A DNA stretch of 64,000 bases from an uncultured Oscillospiraceae bacterium (GCA_910584605.1 CAJUAW010000001.1:7387-71386); one strand, 5' to 3'; positions 44,119 to 52,473 are shown, counted from the stretch's first letter. The notes: generated by a model not told the origin, from the sequence alone. Made by a program: numbers and translations.

Positions 44119-44146
44119 ATTATATGGAACGCCGTCTCATTGTCAA
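44119..44146 (-). promoter_or_regulatory. main promoter of the fatty-acid operon
   Basis: Perfect consensus hexamers on the minus strand: TTGACA (44146-44141), 16-bp spacer, TATAAT (44124-44119). Confidence 0.85.
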
Positions 44147-44230
44147 GGGGAATTTTTCCTCCGCCTCTCTTTTCCTCGTTCTTTACAAACGGGGGGCCGG
44201 ATTCCCCCCGTCCTTTTCCGATTTTCACAA

Positions 44231-44284
44231 CGCCGCCCTGGGGTATGAGTTCCGGGGAACCGGCGCAAACTGTTCAGGGCGGCG
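44231..44284. repeat. nested inverted repeat, structured element of unknown role
   Basis: Outer arms CGCCGCCCTG (44231-44240) and CAGGGCGGCG (44275-44284), with an inner GTTCC-GG-GGAAC hairpin. No T run on either side, so not a normal terminator. I could not match it to a known riboswitch. Confidence 0.5.
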
Positions 44285-44348
44285 GCTCCGATGACCAGTT
44301 CTGACGAGTATGGATCGCTTTCGATTCAATCTGAAGGGGGCAAGGTAC

Positions 44349-44377
44349 TGGACAAAATCATCCAAGTTTGATATAGT
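44349..44377 (+). promoter_or_regulatory. promoter of ptsH-ptsI
   Basis: TGGACA (44349-44354), 17-bp spacer, TATAGT (44372-44377). Confidence 0.6.
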
Positions 44378-44383
44378 AAGTTT

Positions 44384-44559
44384 ACCTGCACGGCAGGAGG
44401 ATTTTCCCCTGCGAACGCACACCGCTTAAGCGCCGCCGCAGGACCGGCCCGCGCCGCTCCCCGTCATCCGCCTGCGCCCCGGCCAGCGGTCTGGAGCTTA
44501 CATGTACAGAAGCTTCGGAGTGCATCTCCAGCGAAATAAAGTCAGAAAGGAAGATTCCC
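44384..44559 (+). promoter_or_regulatory. long structured 5' leader of ptsH
   Basis: About 175 nt of leader, unusually long for this genome. It can fold: GCAGG..CCTGC near 44393-44412, a GC-rich middle, and CTGGAG...CTCCAG near 44490-44531 just before the ribosome site AAAGGAAG. No known riboswitch recognised. Confidence 0.35.
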
Positions 44560-44823
44560 ATGAAAGAATTCCAGTACACCATCACCGATCCCATCGGCGT
44601 CCACGCCCGTCCCGCCGGACTGCTGGCCAAGGCCGCCAAGGGGCTGGACAGCACCATCACCATCACCAAGGCGGACGGCAGCAAGTCCGCAGCCGCCACC
44701 AAGCTCATGGCCATCATGGGCATGGGCATCAAATCCGGCGAGACCGTCAAGGTCACCGTGGAGGGCGGCAGCGAGGAGGCCAACTGCGCCGCCATGGAGC
44801 AGTTCTTCAAAGAGAATCTGTAA
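44560..44823 (+). CDS. ptsH: phosphocarrier protein HPr
   Basis: 87 residues. Phospho-histidine H15 in GVHARPAG; it takes phosphate from EI and passes it to sugar permeases such as MtlA. In an ungapped alignment of KLMAIMGMGIKSG with the Gram-positive SIMGVMSLGIAKG segment, the regulatory Ser46 position is K48, so HPr kinase could not phosphorylate it there. A two-residue insertion precedes this. First gene of the pts operon. Confidence 0.95.
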   Translation: MKEFQYTITDPIGVHARPAGLLAKAAKGLDSTITITKADGSKSAAATKLMAIMGMGIKSGETVKVTVEGGSEEANCAAMEQFFKENL

Positions 44824-44832
44824 AACGCCATG

Positions 44833-44866
44833 CAGGGGCGTCTGCCTCCACTGGCAGGCGCCCCTG
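44833..44866 (+). terminator. attenuator-like hairpin between ptsH and ptsI
   Basis: CAGGGGCG (44833-44840) pairs with CGCCCCTG (44859-44866), with inner CTGCC/GGCAG; only TTT follows, so partial termination or an mRNA stability hairpin is likely. Confidence 0.5.
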
Positions 44867-44896
44867 TTTGAGGATAAAAACAAGGAGGAGTATGTC

Positions 44897-46552
44897 ATGA
44901 TCGTAATGCAGGGTAAAGGCGTGTCCAGGGGCGTCGCAAACGGCCCGATTTATTTTTTCCAGCGCTCCAGCACCACCATCTCCGACGCCCCCGCCGCCGA
45001 CCTTGAGGCAGAGAAGCAGCGCATCACCGCCGCCCAGGAGAAGTCCATTGAGCAGTTGAACGCCTTAGCCGATCAGGCACGGGAGGAGACCGGGGAGGAG
45101 ACCGCCATTCTCTTTGAGACCCACGCCATGTTCGTGGAGGACGAGGACTATGTGGACTGCATGATGAACACCCTCACCGAGCGGGGCTGCTGCGCCGAGA
45201 AGGCGGTGGAGACCGCCGGCGAGGAGTTCTCCGCTATGCTGGCCGCCATGGACGACGCCTACATGCAGGCCCGGGCCGCCGACATCAAGGACGTCACCCG
45301 CCGCATCCTCAACAACCTGATGGGCATTGCCGACGGCGGCATCGACTCCGATGTGCCGGTCATCCTGGCCGCCGACGATCTGGCCCCCTCCGAGACCCTC
45401 CAGCTGGATAAGAGCAAGATCCTGGGCTTCATCACCCAGGGCGGCTCCAGCAACAGCCACACCGCCATCCTGGCCCGCACCATGGGCATCCCCGCTATCT
45501 GCGGCCTGGGGGACGCACTGAAGCCGGAGCAGGCCGGCCGGGAGGCTTACATCGACGGCGAGACTGGCCAGGTGGCGATTGAGCCCGACGACATCACCCT
45601 GTCCGCTTACCAGGCCAAGCAGGAGAAGCAGCGGGAGATGAAGGAGCTGATGGAGACCATGAAGGGCCAGCAGGACGTCACCCTGGACGGCCGGGAGATG
45701 ATGGTCTACTGCAACATCGGCTCCCCTGAGGACGTGGCCGCGGTGCTGTCCAACGACGGCCAGGGTATCGGCCTGTTCCGCTCCGAGTTCCTTTACCTGG
45801 CCGCCAGCGACTACCCCTCCGAGGACGACCAGTTCAACGCCTACAAGCAGGTAGCCGCCGCCATGGGGGGCAAACGGGTGGTCATCCGCACCCTGGACAT
45901 CGGCGCAGACAAGCAGGTGGACTACTTTGAGATGCGCAAGGAAGAGAACCCCGCCTTGGGCGTCCGGGCCATCCGCATCTGCCTGAACCGGCCCGAGGTC
46001 TTCCGCACCCAGCTGCGGGCCCTGTACCGGGCCTCCGCCTACGGCAAGGTGGCCATCATGTTCCCCATGATCACCTCGGTGTGGGAGGTAAAGGAGTGCA
46101 AGCGGGCCTGTCAGAAGGTGATGGCCGAGCTGGACGCCGAAGGCATCCCCTACAACAAGGACACCGAGCTCGGCATTATGATCGAGACCCCCGCCTCCGT
46201 CCTGGTGGCCGAGGAGCTGGCCCGGGAGGTGGACTTCTTCTCCGTAGGCACCAACGACCTGACCCAGTACACCCTGGCCTGCGACCGCCAGGCCAACGAC
46301 CTGGGTAAGTTCTTCGATCCCCATCACCCCGCCGTCCTCCGGGCGCTAAAGCTCGCCACCGATGCCGCCCACAAGGCCGGCATCTGGATCGGCATCTGCG
46401 GCGAGCTGGGAGCCGATCTGGAGCTGCTGGAGACCTTCCTGGCCATCGGCATCGACGAGCTGTCCGTCTCCCCCACCTCGGTCCTGCCCCTGCGGGCGGA
46501 GATCCGGAAGTCCATCGCCAAGACCTGCACCCTGGAAAAGCTGGAGTGCTGA
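44897..46552 (+). CDS. ptsI: PTS enzyme I (phosphoenolpyruvate-protein phosphotransferase)
   Basis: 551 residues, slightly short for EI (about 570). N-terminal HPr-binding helical domain; phospho-histidine H188 in GGSSNSHTAILART; C-terminal PEP-binding barrel with RTLDIGADKQ, IMFPMI, and the catalytic cysteine region GICGELGAD. It starts the phosphate chain from PEP. Ribosome site GGAGGAG. Together with HPr it serves the mannitol permease in this window. Confidence 0.96.
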   Translation: MIVMQGKGVSRGVANGPIYFFQRSSTTISDAPAADLEAEKQRITAAQEKSIEQLNALADQAREETGEETAILFETHAMFVEDEDYVDCMMNTLTERGCCAEKAVETAGEEFSAMLAAMDDAYMQARAADIKDVTRRILNNLMGIADGGIDSDVPVILAADDLAPSETLQLDKSKILGFITQGGSSNSHTAILARTMGIPAICGLGDALKPEQAGREAYIDGETGQVAIEPDDITLSAYQAKQEKQREMKELMETMKGQQDVTLDGREMMVYCNIGSPEDVAAVLSNDGQGIGLFRSEFLYLAASDYPSEDDQFNAYKQVAAAMGGKRVVIRTLDIGADKQVDYFEMRKEENPALGVRAIRICLNRPEVFRTQLRALYRASAYGKVAIMFPMITSVWEVKECKRACQKVMAELDAEGIPYNKDTELGIMIETPASVLVAEELAREVDFFSVGTNDLTQYTLACDRQANDLGKFFDPHHPAVLRALKLATDAAHKAGIWIGICGELGADLELLETFLAIGIDELSVSPTSVLPLRAEIRKSIAKTCTLEKLEC

Positions 46553-46571
46553 GCGTCCGGCCTGATCAATG

Positions 46572-46620
46572 AGTATCAGCGAGCCGTCCACCTTGTACGG
46601 GTGGACGGCTCGCTGATACT
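46572..46620. repeat. perfect 21-bp inverted repeat after ptsI
   Basis: Arms 46572-46592 and 46600-46620 (AGTATCAGCGAGCC... and its exact complement) around a 7-nt loop. No T run follows on either strand. It probably ends or protects the ptsI transcript, but such a long flawless stem is more than a normal terminator needs. Confidence 0.6.
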
Positions 46621-46641
46621 ATGCGGCAAAAAAACGGCCGT

Positions 46642-46884
46642 TTACTCTGTGCCCAGCGTCTGGATCAGAAGGTTGCGCAGGGAGATGGCGCTCTGCCGGT
46701 TCATGACGATGGAGGCCACCGTGTCGGCGGCGGGGGTGGCCACGTTCTCAATCCCGCCCTGGGCGTTGACCGTTATGGCGTTCTCCATATACTTGTAAGA
46801 AATGTCCAGGGTGACCTCCAGCAGCTCCCCCTCCTTGTCTGATACCTTGCGCAGGCCAAAGGCGTTGGCATATTCCGGTCTCAT
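46642..46884 (-). CDS. small conserved-looking protein, 80 aa, unknown function
   Basis: 80 residues from the ATG at 46884 (AAAGGAG 9 nt upstream). Not recognised. Short acidic protein without membrane segments; blocks FGLRKVSDKEGELLEVTLDISYK and a C-terminal part SIVMNRQSAISLRNLL. Codon use matches neighbours and the ribosome site is good, so it is likely real. It follows the NUDIX gene on the same strand after 68 bp. Confidence 0.65.
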   Translation of the reverse strand: MRPEYANAFGLRKVSDKEGELLEVTLDISYKYMENAITVNAQGGIENVATPAADTVASIVMNRQSAISLRNLLIQTLGTE

Positions 46885-46952
46885 TTGCAAAAACTCCTTT
46901 CATCATTACGGTTGTTTGGCTCCCCGCCGCAGGGGACAGGGGAGCATATTGA

Positions 46953-47417
46953 TCAGATGGTCCTCCCGTTGAGGACCGCTCCGGCCAGTCTGTCCCCCTC
47001 GTAGCAGACCTTCAGGGAGAAAAAGGGGGCCTCCTGCTGCAGCAGGTCCAGGAAGATGGCGTCCCCCTCCCAATGGGGCAGCTCCAGGAGCCGGTCCCGG
47101 TGAACCCATTCCAGTACGCCCTCGTCGCACTCCTTCAGTTCCCCGATGAAGCCATCGGCGGTGAACAGATGCATATACTCGGTGGGCCAGCGGTCGGAGA
47201 CAAAGGTGACGATCCCCCGGTAGCGGTAATCGGTGAGAATCAGGCCGGTCTCCTCCTCCACCTCCCGGAGCAGGCAGTCCTCCGGACTCTCTCGATCCAG
47301 GAATTTCCCCCCGATGCCGATCCACTTGTCCTTGTTCAGGTCGTTCTCCTTCTTCACCCGGTGGAGCATCAAGTACTCTTCTCCCCGCTGAATATAGCAC
47401 AGGGTCGTATTTATCAT
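46953..47417 (-). CDS. NUDIX hydrolase, 8-oxo-dGTP diphosphatase-like
   Basis: 154 residues. Complete Nudix box: GGKFLDRESPEDCLLREVEEETGL with the REVEEE metal-binding core. MutT/NudA-type proteins with the LCYIQRGEEYLMLHR start usually clean 8-oxo-dGTP. It overlaps htrA by ATGA, so it belongs to the envelope-stress operon. Confidence 0.9.
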   Translation of the reverse strand: MINTTLCYIQRGEEYLMLHRVKKENDLNKDKWIGIGGKFLDRESPEDCLLREVEEETGLILTDYRYRGIVTFVSDRWPTEYMHLFTADGFIGELKECDEGVLEWVHRDRLLELPHWEGDAIFLDLLQQEAPFFSLKVCYEGDRLAGAVLNGRTI

Positions 47418-48655
47418 GCCTCAATCAGCTCCACTTCAACCGTATAGTATTCCCCATCCCGCAGATAGGTCAGTTCTACCACGTCCCCTGCGCCCAGGGA
47501 CAGCTTGAGCTGAGTCAGGTCCTGAATGCCGGTGACAGGCTGGCCGCCGGCCGCCAGGATCACGTCGCCGTCCCGCAGGCCCTTGACCCAGGCGTCGCTG
47601 GTCTTCTCCACCTCCACCAGCTGCAGCCCGCCGCCCTCCAGCGGCACGGTGCTCACCGTAAAGCCGAACACGCCGGCCCGGACCTTCTCCCCGGCGATGA
47701 GGCGGTCGGCCACATACTTCACCCGCTGGGAGGGGATGGCGAACCCCAGCCCCTCGGCGGAGCCGTCCTCGGTGACGATTTTGATGGTGTTGATGCCCAT
47801 CACCTGACCGTACTGATCCAGCAGCGGCCCGCCGGAGTTGCCGAAGTTGATGGCGGCGCTGGTCTGGATCAGCACCATGGTGATGCCGTCCACCTCCACG
47901 GACCGGCACAGCGCGGAGACGATGCCATCTGTAAAGGTGGCCCGGTAGCCCAGGGAGTCCCCCAGAGCGGCCACCGGCTCCCCGATGCGCAGGGTGTTGG
48001 AGTCCCCAAACCGGGCGGGGGCGAGGCCGCTGGCCTCCACCTTCAGCACCGCCAGATCCTCCATCGCGTCGAAGCCCACCAGGCTGGCGGGCAGGACCCG
48101 GTTATCGTGGAGGGTGACGCTGACCGCCTTGGCCCCGGCCACCACGTGGGCGTTGGTGATGAGATAGCCGTCCTCTGTCAGCACCACGCCGCTGCCGGAG
48201 CTGAGACCCTCCGGCGTCAGCGACTCAATGGACACCGTAGAGGGCAGGGTCCGCTCATAGATCTGGGTGTAGCTCAGCGGAACTCCCTGGGGAGGAAGGA
48301 GCTCCACCGTCACCCCCGTCCCGGTCTCCGCCTTGGGGATGGAGGGGGGCGTATTGTCCAGCTCGCTGTTTTGCGGGCGGTAGTCGTCTCCGTAGGAGTG
48401 GAAGCGGTCCCCGCCGCTCCACTGGCTCACCGCTCTCCAGGCAAAATACCGCTCCAGCAGGCCCACAGAGACGCAGACCGCCAAAATCAGGGCCAGCAGG
48501 CCCACATAGCGGGGCCACCGCCGCCTCTGGCGCACCCGCAGCACGGGGCGCCGGGGCGCCGGCTCCGGGATTCGGACGGCGGGGGGATCAGGCAGCTCCC
48601 GTTCCGGATGCTCCCAGGCGCCGCCCTGCCACAGGCCGTTTGTTCGCTTGTCCAT
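47414..48655 (-). CDS. htrA: membrane-anchored HtrA-type serine protease with PDZ domain
   Basis: 413 residues. A cytoplasmic Pro-rich N-terminus is followed by one anchor helix (about residues 48-66, YVGLLALILAVCVSVGLL). Trypsin-like protease domain with catalytic His (LITNAHVVAG), Asp (MEDLAVLKVEA) and Ser (INFGNSGGPLLDQYG). C-terminal PDZ domain (GLRDGDVILAAGGQPVTGI). It degrades misfolded exported proteins. The gene is 18 bp after the histidine kinase gene, an arrangement like CssRS/CiaRH-HtrA systems. Confidence 0.93.
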   Translation of the reverse strand: MDKRTNGLWQGGAWEHPERELPDPPAVRIPEPAPRRPVLRVRQRRRWPRYVGLLALILAVCVSVGLLERYFAWRAVSQWSGGDRFHSYGDDYRPQNSELDNTPPSIPKAETGTGVTVELLPPQGVPLSYTQIYERTLPSTVSIESLTPEGLSSGSGVVLTEDGYLITNAHVVAGAKAVSVTLHDNRVLPASLVGFDAMEDLAVLKVEASGLAPARFGDSNTLRIGEPVAALGDSLGYRATFTDGIVSALCRSVEVDGITMVLIQTSAAINFGNSGGPLLDQYGQVMGINTIKIVTEDGSAEGLGFAIPSQRVKYVADRLIAGEKVRAGVFGFTVSTVPLEGGGLQLVEVEKTSDAWVKGLRDGDVILAAGGQPVTGIQDLTQLKLSLGAGDVVELTYLRDGEYYTVEVELIEA

Positions 48656-48673
48656 AATAACACCTCCGGAGGA

Positions 48674-50116
48674 TCAGGCCAGCGTCAGGGTAAAATGGAA
48701 CTGGGTCACCCCGTCCTCGCTGGTGACAGTGATGGTTTCCTTTAGGTTGCCCAAAATCGTCTTTACGATATACAGCCCCAGGCCCACGCCCTCCCGGTCC
48801 ATAGAGCGGGAGTAGTCCGCCTTGTGGAACCGCTCAAAGAGCAGGGGCAGCTCCTCCGGCGGGATGGTGGCCCCCAGGTTGCGGATTCTGGTGTGGGCCT
48901 TGCCGTCCTTTTTGGTGATCTGCACGGTGATGGCGGTGCCGGGAGCGGCGAACTTAGCCGCGTTGTCCAGCAGGTTATAGCACACCTGGGTGATGGAGTC
49001 CGGGTCGCCCCACACCATCAGCTTGTCCTCCGGCATCTGGACCTCCACATCCAGCTGCCGGTCGGTGATCTTGGTCTCCAGGCTGATGAGCACCCGGGAC
49101 ATCACCTCGGTGAGGTCGAAGGTCTCCTGGGCGGTGACGGTGCTCTCCGCCAGGGCGTTGAGCCGGGACAGGTCCAGCATCCGCCGCACCAGCCGGCTGA
49201 GCCGCCGGGTCTCCGACACCACGATCTCCAGCGACTCCCGCTCCCGCTCCGGCGGGATGGTGCCGTCCAGAATCCCCTCGGCAAAGCCGGCGATGGTGGT
49301 CATGGGGGTCTTCAGCTCGTGGGAAACGTTGGCGATGAACTCCGCCCGCTGGCTCTCCACCTTCTCCAGGGAGTTTGCCATGGAGTTGAACGCCTCCGCC
49401 AGATCGCTGACCTCGTCCCCCCGGTCCTCGTAACCGGTGACCCGCATGTCAAATTCCCCCTGGCCGAACTTCCGGGCGGCCTCCGCCATCTCGATCAGGG
49501 GACGGGTCTGATAGGCGGAGGTGAGGGTGCTGGCGATGACTGAGATGAGAAACACCACCACCGCCGAGAAGAAGAAGATGGTGGCGGTGGACGACCACAT
49601 CTCGTTCAGGTTGGAGGCGCTGGCCCCCACCAGGATGATCCCCTGGGTGACCGTCAGGGAGCCGATCTGGTTGATCACCGGCAGGGCGGAGGTGTACCGC
49701 CGCTCCGGGTAGATGCCCCCCAGGCTGGTCATGCCGTTGTAGGTTCCGGTGGTCCGAACCTGCTCCACCACATCCTCCGGGAGCTGGCCGGCGTTGTCCA
49801 TAACAAACTGACTGCCGTCAGTGGCAAAGAGGATCGTTCCCGTGCTGTCGGCCACAATGATGTGGGAGTTGGAGATCATGGCGATGGAGGCCATATAGCT
49901 GCTGTAGAACTCATCCTGCACATCCAGCGTAAGGTAGCGCCGGTAGTAGGTGGAAGTAAAGCTGGCGATGTAACCCGCGTTGCGGATCACCGAGTCCCGG
50001 GTCTCCCCGATGATATAGCGGTAGGACAGCAGCATAAAGGCCCCGGCCAGCAGAGTGAAGGAGAGCAGCATGATGCTCACCATCATGGTCAATTGGCGCC
50101 GGTAGAGGGAACGCAT
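48674..50116 (-). CDS. sensor histidine kinase, envelope-stress type (CssS/CiaH-like)
   Basis: 480 residues. Two membrane segments (about 12-34 and 178-200) enclose an extracytoplasmic sensor of about 140 residues; then HAMP (TRPLIEMAEAARKFGQGEFD), HisKA with phospho-histidine in FIANVSHELKTPMTTIAGF, and HATPase_c with N box (QVCYNLLDNAAKFA) and G boxes (DREGVGLGLYIVK). It works with the response regulator encoded upstream. The signal is unknown; htrA in the operon suggests secretion stress. Confidence 0.92.
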   Translation of the reverse strand: MRSLYRRQLTMMVSIMLLSFTLLAGAFMLLSYRYIIGETRDSVIRNAGYIASFTSTYYRRYLTLDVQDEFYSSYMASIAMISNSHIIVADSTGTILFATDGSQFVMDNAGQLPEDVVEQVRTTGTYNGMTSLGGIYPERRYTSALPVINQIGSLTVTQGIILVGASASNLNEMWSSTATIFFFSAVVVFLISVIASTLTSAYQTRPLIEMAEAARKFGQGEFDMRVTGYEDRGDEVSDLAEAFNSMANSLEKVESQRAEFIANVSHELKTPMTTIAGFAEGILDGTIPPERERESLEIVVSETRRLSRLVRRMLDLSRLNALAESTVTAQETFDLTEVMSRVLISLETKITDRQLDVEVQMPEDKLMVWGDPDSITQVCYNLLDNAAKFAAPGTAITVQITKKDGKAHTRIRNLGATIPPEELPLLFERFHKADYSRSMDREGVGLGLYIVKTILGNLKETITVTSEDGVTQFHFTLTLA

Positions 50117-50145
50117 CCCGGCTCACCGTCCTTTCTAAAACACGT

Positions 50146-50838
50146 TTACGCGGATGTCCCCAGCTCAAACTTATATCCAACGCCCCACACGGTCTTCAGC
50201 CGCCACTGGCCGCTGACCCCCTCCAGCTTCTCCCGCAGGCGCTTGATGTGGACATCCACCGTGCGGCTGTCGCCGAAGTAGTCAAAGCCCCACACTTCAT
50301 CCAGCAGCTGGTTCCGGGTAAACACCCGGTTGGGGGAGGAGGCCAGATGGAACAGCAGCTCCAGCTCCTTGGGGGGCGTGTCCACCCGCTGGCCATCCAC
50401 CAGCAGCTCGTAGGAGTCCAGGTTGATGACCAGCTTGTCAAAGGACAGCTTCTTCTCTCCGCTCTCCTCCTCCACGCCGCTGCGGCGCAGCACCGCATGG
50501 ATGCGGGCCAGCACCTCCTTCATCTCAAAGGGCTTTACGATATAGTCGTCCGCCCCCTGCTCCAGGCCGGACACCTTGTCCTCGGTCTCCCCTTTGGCGG
50601 TGAGCATGATAACAGGAGTCTTGTCCCCCTCCCGGATCTTTTTCAGCACCGACCAGCCGTCCATGATGGGCAGCATCAGGTCCAGCAGCACCAGGTCGGG
50701 CTGGAAGGAGCGGAACAGCTCCACCCCCCGGCCCCCGTCCTTGGCCACCTGGGTCTCGAAGCCCTCCTTTTCCAGATAGAGGTGGAGCAGCTCGGCAATG
50801 TTGGCGTCGTCCTCAACGATCAGGACCTTCTTCGACAT
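50146..50838 (-). CDS. OmpR/PhoB-family response regulator
   Basis: 230 residues. Receiver domain with phospho-acceptor D53 (LVLLDLMLPIMDG) and conserved K (YIVKPF); winged-helix output domain (about 135-228; PPKELELLFHLASSPNRVFTRNQLLDEVWG and RTVDVHIKRLREKLE). First gene of the operon RR-kinase-htrA-NUDIX. Its promoter and two non-coding units 4.4 kb away share an 11-bp-period direct repeat, so it is the best candidate to bind them. Confidence 0.94.
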   Translation of the reverse strand: MSKKVLIVEDDANIAELLHLYLEKEGFETQVAKDGGRGVELFRSFQPDLVLLDLMLPIMDGWSVLKKIREGDKTPVIMLTAKGETEDKVSGLEQGADDYIVKPFEMKEVLARIHAVLRRSGVEEESGEKKLSFDKLVINLDSYELLVDGQRVDTPPKELELLFHLASSPNRVFTRNQLLDEVWGFDYFGDSRTVDVHIKRLREKLEGVSGQWRLKTVWGVGYKFELGTSA

Positions 50839-50906
50839 AAAAACGGCACCTCACTCTTTTCCCGGGGACGGTCCTGCCCGTCCCCGCAGATGTTGTTTTC
50901 CTCTCT

Positions 50907-50949
50907 ATTATAACGCGAACCGCTTCGCTTGGGTGAATAATTTGTGAAT
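50907..50949 (-). promoter_or_regulatory. promoter of the response-regulator operon with 11-bp direct repeat
   Basis: Minus strand -10 TATAAT (50912-50907) without a good -35. In its place lie two copies of ATTCAC (50949-50944 and 50938-50933), exactly 11 bp apart, the spacing of OmpR-family binding sites. Likely autoactivation. Confidence 0.6.
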
Positions 50950-50960
50950 TACCGTCCGTT

Positions 50961-52124
50961 TTACTCCTCCACATAGGAGTGGTCCACCTGGATGATCGGG
51001 AAATAGCGGTCGGACAGCTCCCTCACCCCCCGGCAAAGCTCGGCCCGCACCTGGCTGTCCGACAGGCGGAAGCCGTAGGGGGCCATCACGTCGAAGAGGA
51101 TGTTGGTGTGGATCGGACCAGCGGTGATGCGCAGGTCGTGGATGGTGAGCGCAGGATCGATCTGCCGGGCGACGTCCGCCACCTGCTTCCGCAGCGCCTC
51201 AGTGCGCTCATCCCGCACCACCGGGTCCATGTGGATGCAGGTCTCCACGTGGTGCTTCCGCTTCAGCTCCCGCTCAATGTGGTCGATGATGTCGTGCAGC
51301 TCCAGCAGATCCCCTTCTGCGGGCACCTCGGCGTGGAGGGACATCATGGCCCGGCCTGGGCCGTAATCGTGGTACACCAGATCGTGGATTCCCAGAATAT
51401 GGTCGTGGCCGCAGATGATGCGGTCAATGTCGGCGGCCAGCTCCCGGTCCATGGGGCGGCCCAGCAGAGGCGCGGCGGTATCCTTGGCGGCGCCCCAGCC
51501 GGTGCGTAGGATGAACAGCGCCACCGCCAGCCCCAGCCAGCCGTCCAGGGGCAGCTGGAACCGCTGCCCGGCGGCCAGGCCCAGCAGCAGCACACCCGTC
51601 GCGCAGGCGTCCGACAGGGAATCGGCGGCAGCTGCGGCCAGCGCGGCCGACTGGATCTGCCGGGACAGCGCCCGGTTAAAGGCGAACATCCCCAGCTTGA
51701 CCGCAATCGACACCGCCAGAATGGCCGCGGTCAGACCGGAGAAGACCGACGGCTCCGGATGGAGGATTCTTTGGACGGAGGACTGCACCAGCTCCGCCCC
51801 CACCAGAAGGATGAGCATCGCCACCACCAGCCCCGCCAGATACTCCACCCGGCCATGGCCAAAGGGGTGCTCCTCGTCCGCCTCCTGCCCGGCCAGCCGG
51901 AAGCCCACCAGTGTGACCACCGAGGAGGCCGCGTCGGACAGGTTGTTGAAGGCGTCGGCGGTAATGGCGATGGAGGCGGTCAGGATGCCCGCCAGCATCT
52001 TTCCCAGAAACAGCAGCAGATTCAGGGCCAGCCCCAGCCCTCCGGACAGCGCGCCGCACCACTGCCTGGTCTCAGGGGCCCGGGGGTCCCTGTCACGAAG
52101 ACAAAAACGGATGAAAAAGTCCAC
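50961..52124 (-). CDS. cation diffusion facilitator (CDF) family transporter
   Basis: 387 residues from a GTG at 52124, which has GAGGTG about 10 nt upstream; the frame can be extended to a GTG at 52142 without a ribosome site. Six membrane segments; metal sites in SIAITADAFNNLSDAASS and HPFGHGRVEYLAG; a cytoplasmic C-terminal domain of about 95 residues plus an extra tail. It exports divalent metals such as Zn, Fe or Mn in exchange for protons; the metal is not predictable. Confidence 0.92.
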   Translation of the reverse strand: MDFFIRFCLRDRDPRAPETRQWCGALSGGLGLALNLLLFLGKMLAGILTASIAITADAFNNLSDAASSVVTLVGFRLAGQEADEEHPFGHGRVEYLAGLVVAMLILLVGAELVQSSVQRILHPEPSVFSGLTAAILAVSIAVKLGMFAFNRALSRQIQSAALAAAAADSLSDACATGVLLLGLAAGQRFQLPLDGWLGLAVALFILRTGWGAAKDTAAPLLGRPMDRELAADIDRIICGHDHILGIHDLVYHDYGPGRAMMSLHAEVPAEGDLLELHDIIDHIERELKRKHHVETCIHMDPVVRDERTEALRKQVADVARQIDPALTIHDLRITAGPIHTNILFDVMAPYGFRLSDSQVRAELCRGVRELSDRYFPIIQVDHSYVEE

Positions 52125-52182
52125 GAAAAGAAAGCACCTCACAGCTTGAAAAGAATGGGATTATCTGCCTTATAATCTTTTT

Positions 52183-52211
52183 ATTTTCTCACAAGTGATT
52201 CTTTTTGTCAA
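52183..52211 (-). promoter_or_regulatory. promoter of the CDF transporter gene
   Basis: Minus strand TTGACA (52211-52206), 17-bp spacer, GAAAAT (52188-52183). A second TTGACA lies upstream (52227-52222). Confidence 0.55.
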
Positions 52212-52384
52212 GATAAGATCCTGTCAAGAATGGTATAAAATGTTTTTATTCTGAAAAAACTACCAGAATCGTGTACGGATTACGAGCATGCGTCCATATT
52301 ATGCGGACACATTCCAGCTCTCCACCATTTTATGCAAAACGACGAATGCCTAAAAATCAGCCTCGTTTTTCCTCGTCATTTTGC

Positions 52385-52413
52385 TTGCTTTTCTCCCCGC
52401 TGCATGGTACAAT
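52385..52413 (+). promoter_or_regulatory. promoter of the abgT gene
   Basis: TTGCTT (52385-52390), 17-bp spacer, TACAAT (52408-52413). Confidence 0.55.
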
Positions 52414-52414
52414 G

Positions 52415-52473
52415 TGCGGGCTATGTCCCGCATATCAGTGGAAAAAGCGGGGAAGGAGGTTGTTTTTTCCACT
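52415..52473 (+). promoter_or_regulatory. two leader hairpins of abgT, one with a Shine-Dalgarno-like loop
   Basis: Hairpin 1: TGCGGG-N6-CCCGCA (52415-52432), right at the start point. Hairpin 2: AGTGGAAAAA (52437-52446) and TTTTTCCACT (52464-52473), whose loop displays GGAAGGAGG although no gene starts there. The real ribosome site (AAGGAG) is 60 nt further on. Confidence 0.4.

Larger units (their letters stand above)
44030..44559. other. 530-bp divergent region of the fatty-acid and PTS operons
   Basis: Holds the fab promoter and dyad, a GC-rich nested inverted repeat (44231-44284), the ptsH promoter (44349-44377) and a 175-nt ptsH leader. Between 44150 and 44230 I see nothing specific. 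Confidence 0.7.

Noticed and set aside
44231..44284. Known riboswitch (c-di-GMP, fluoride, glycine, cobalamin)
   Set aside because: None of the conserved cores I know could be placed on the sequence; only the stem is clear.
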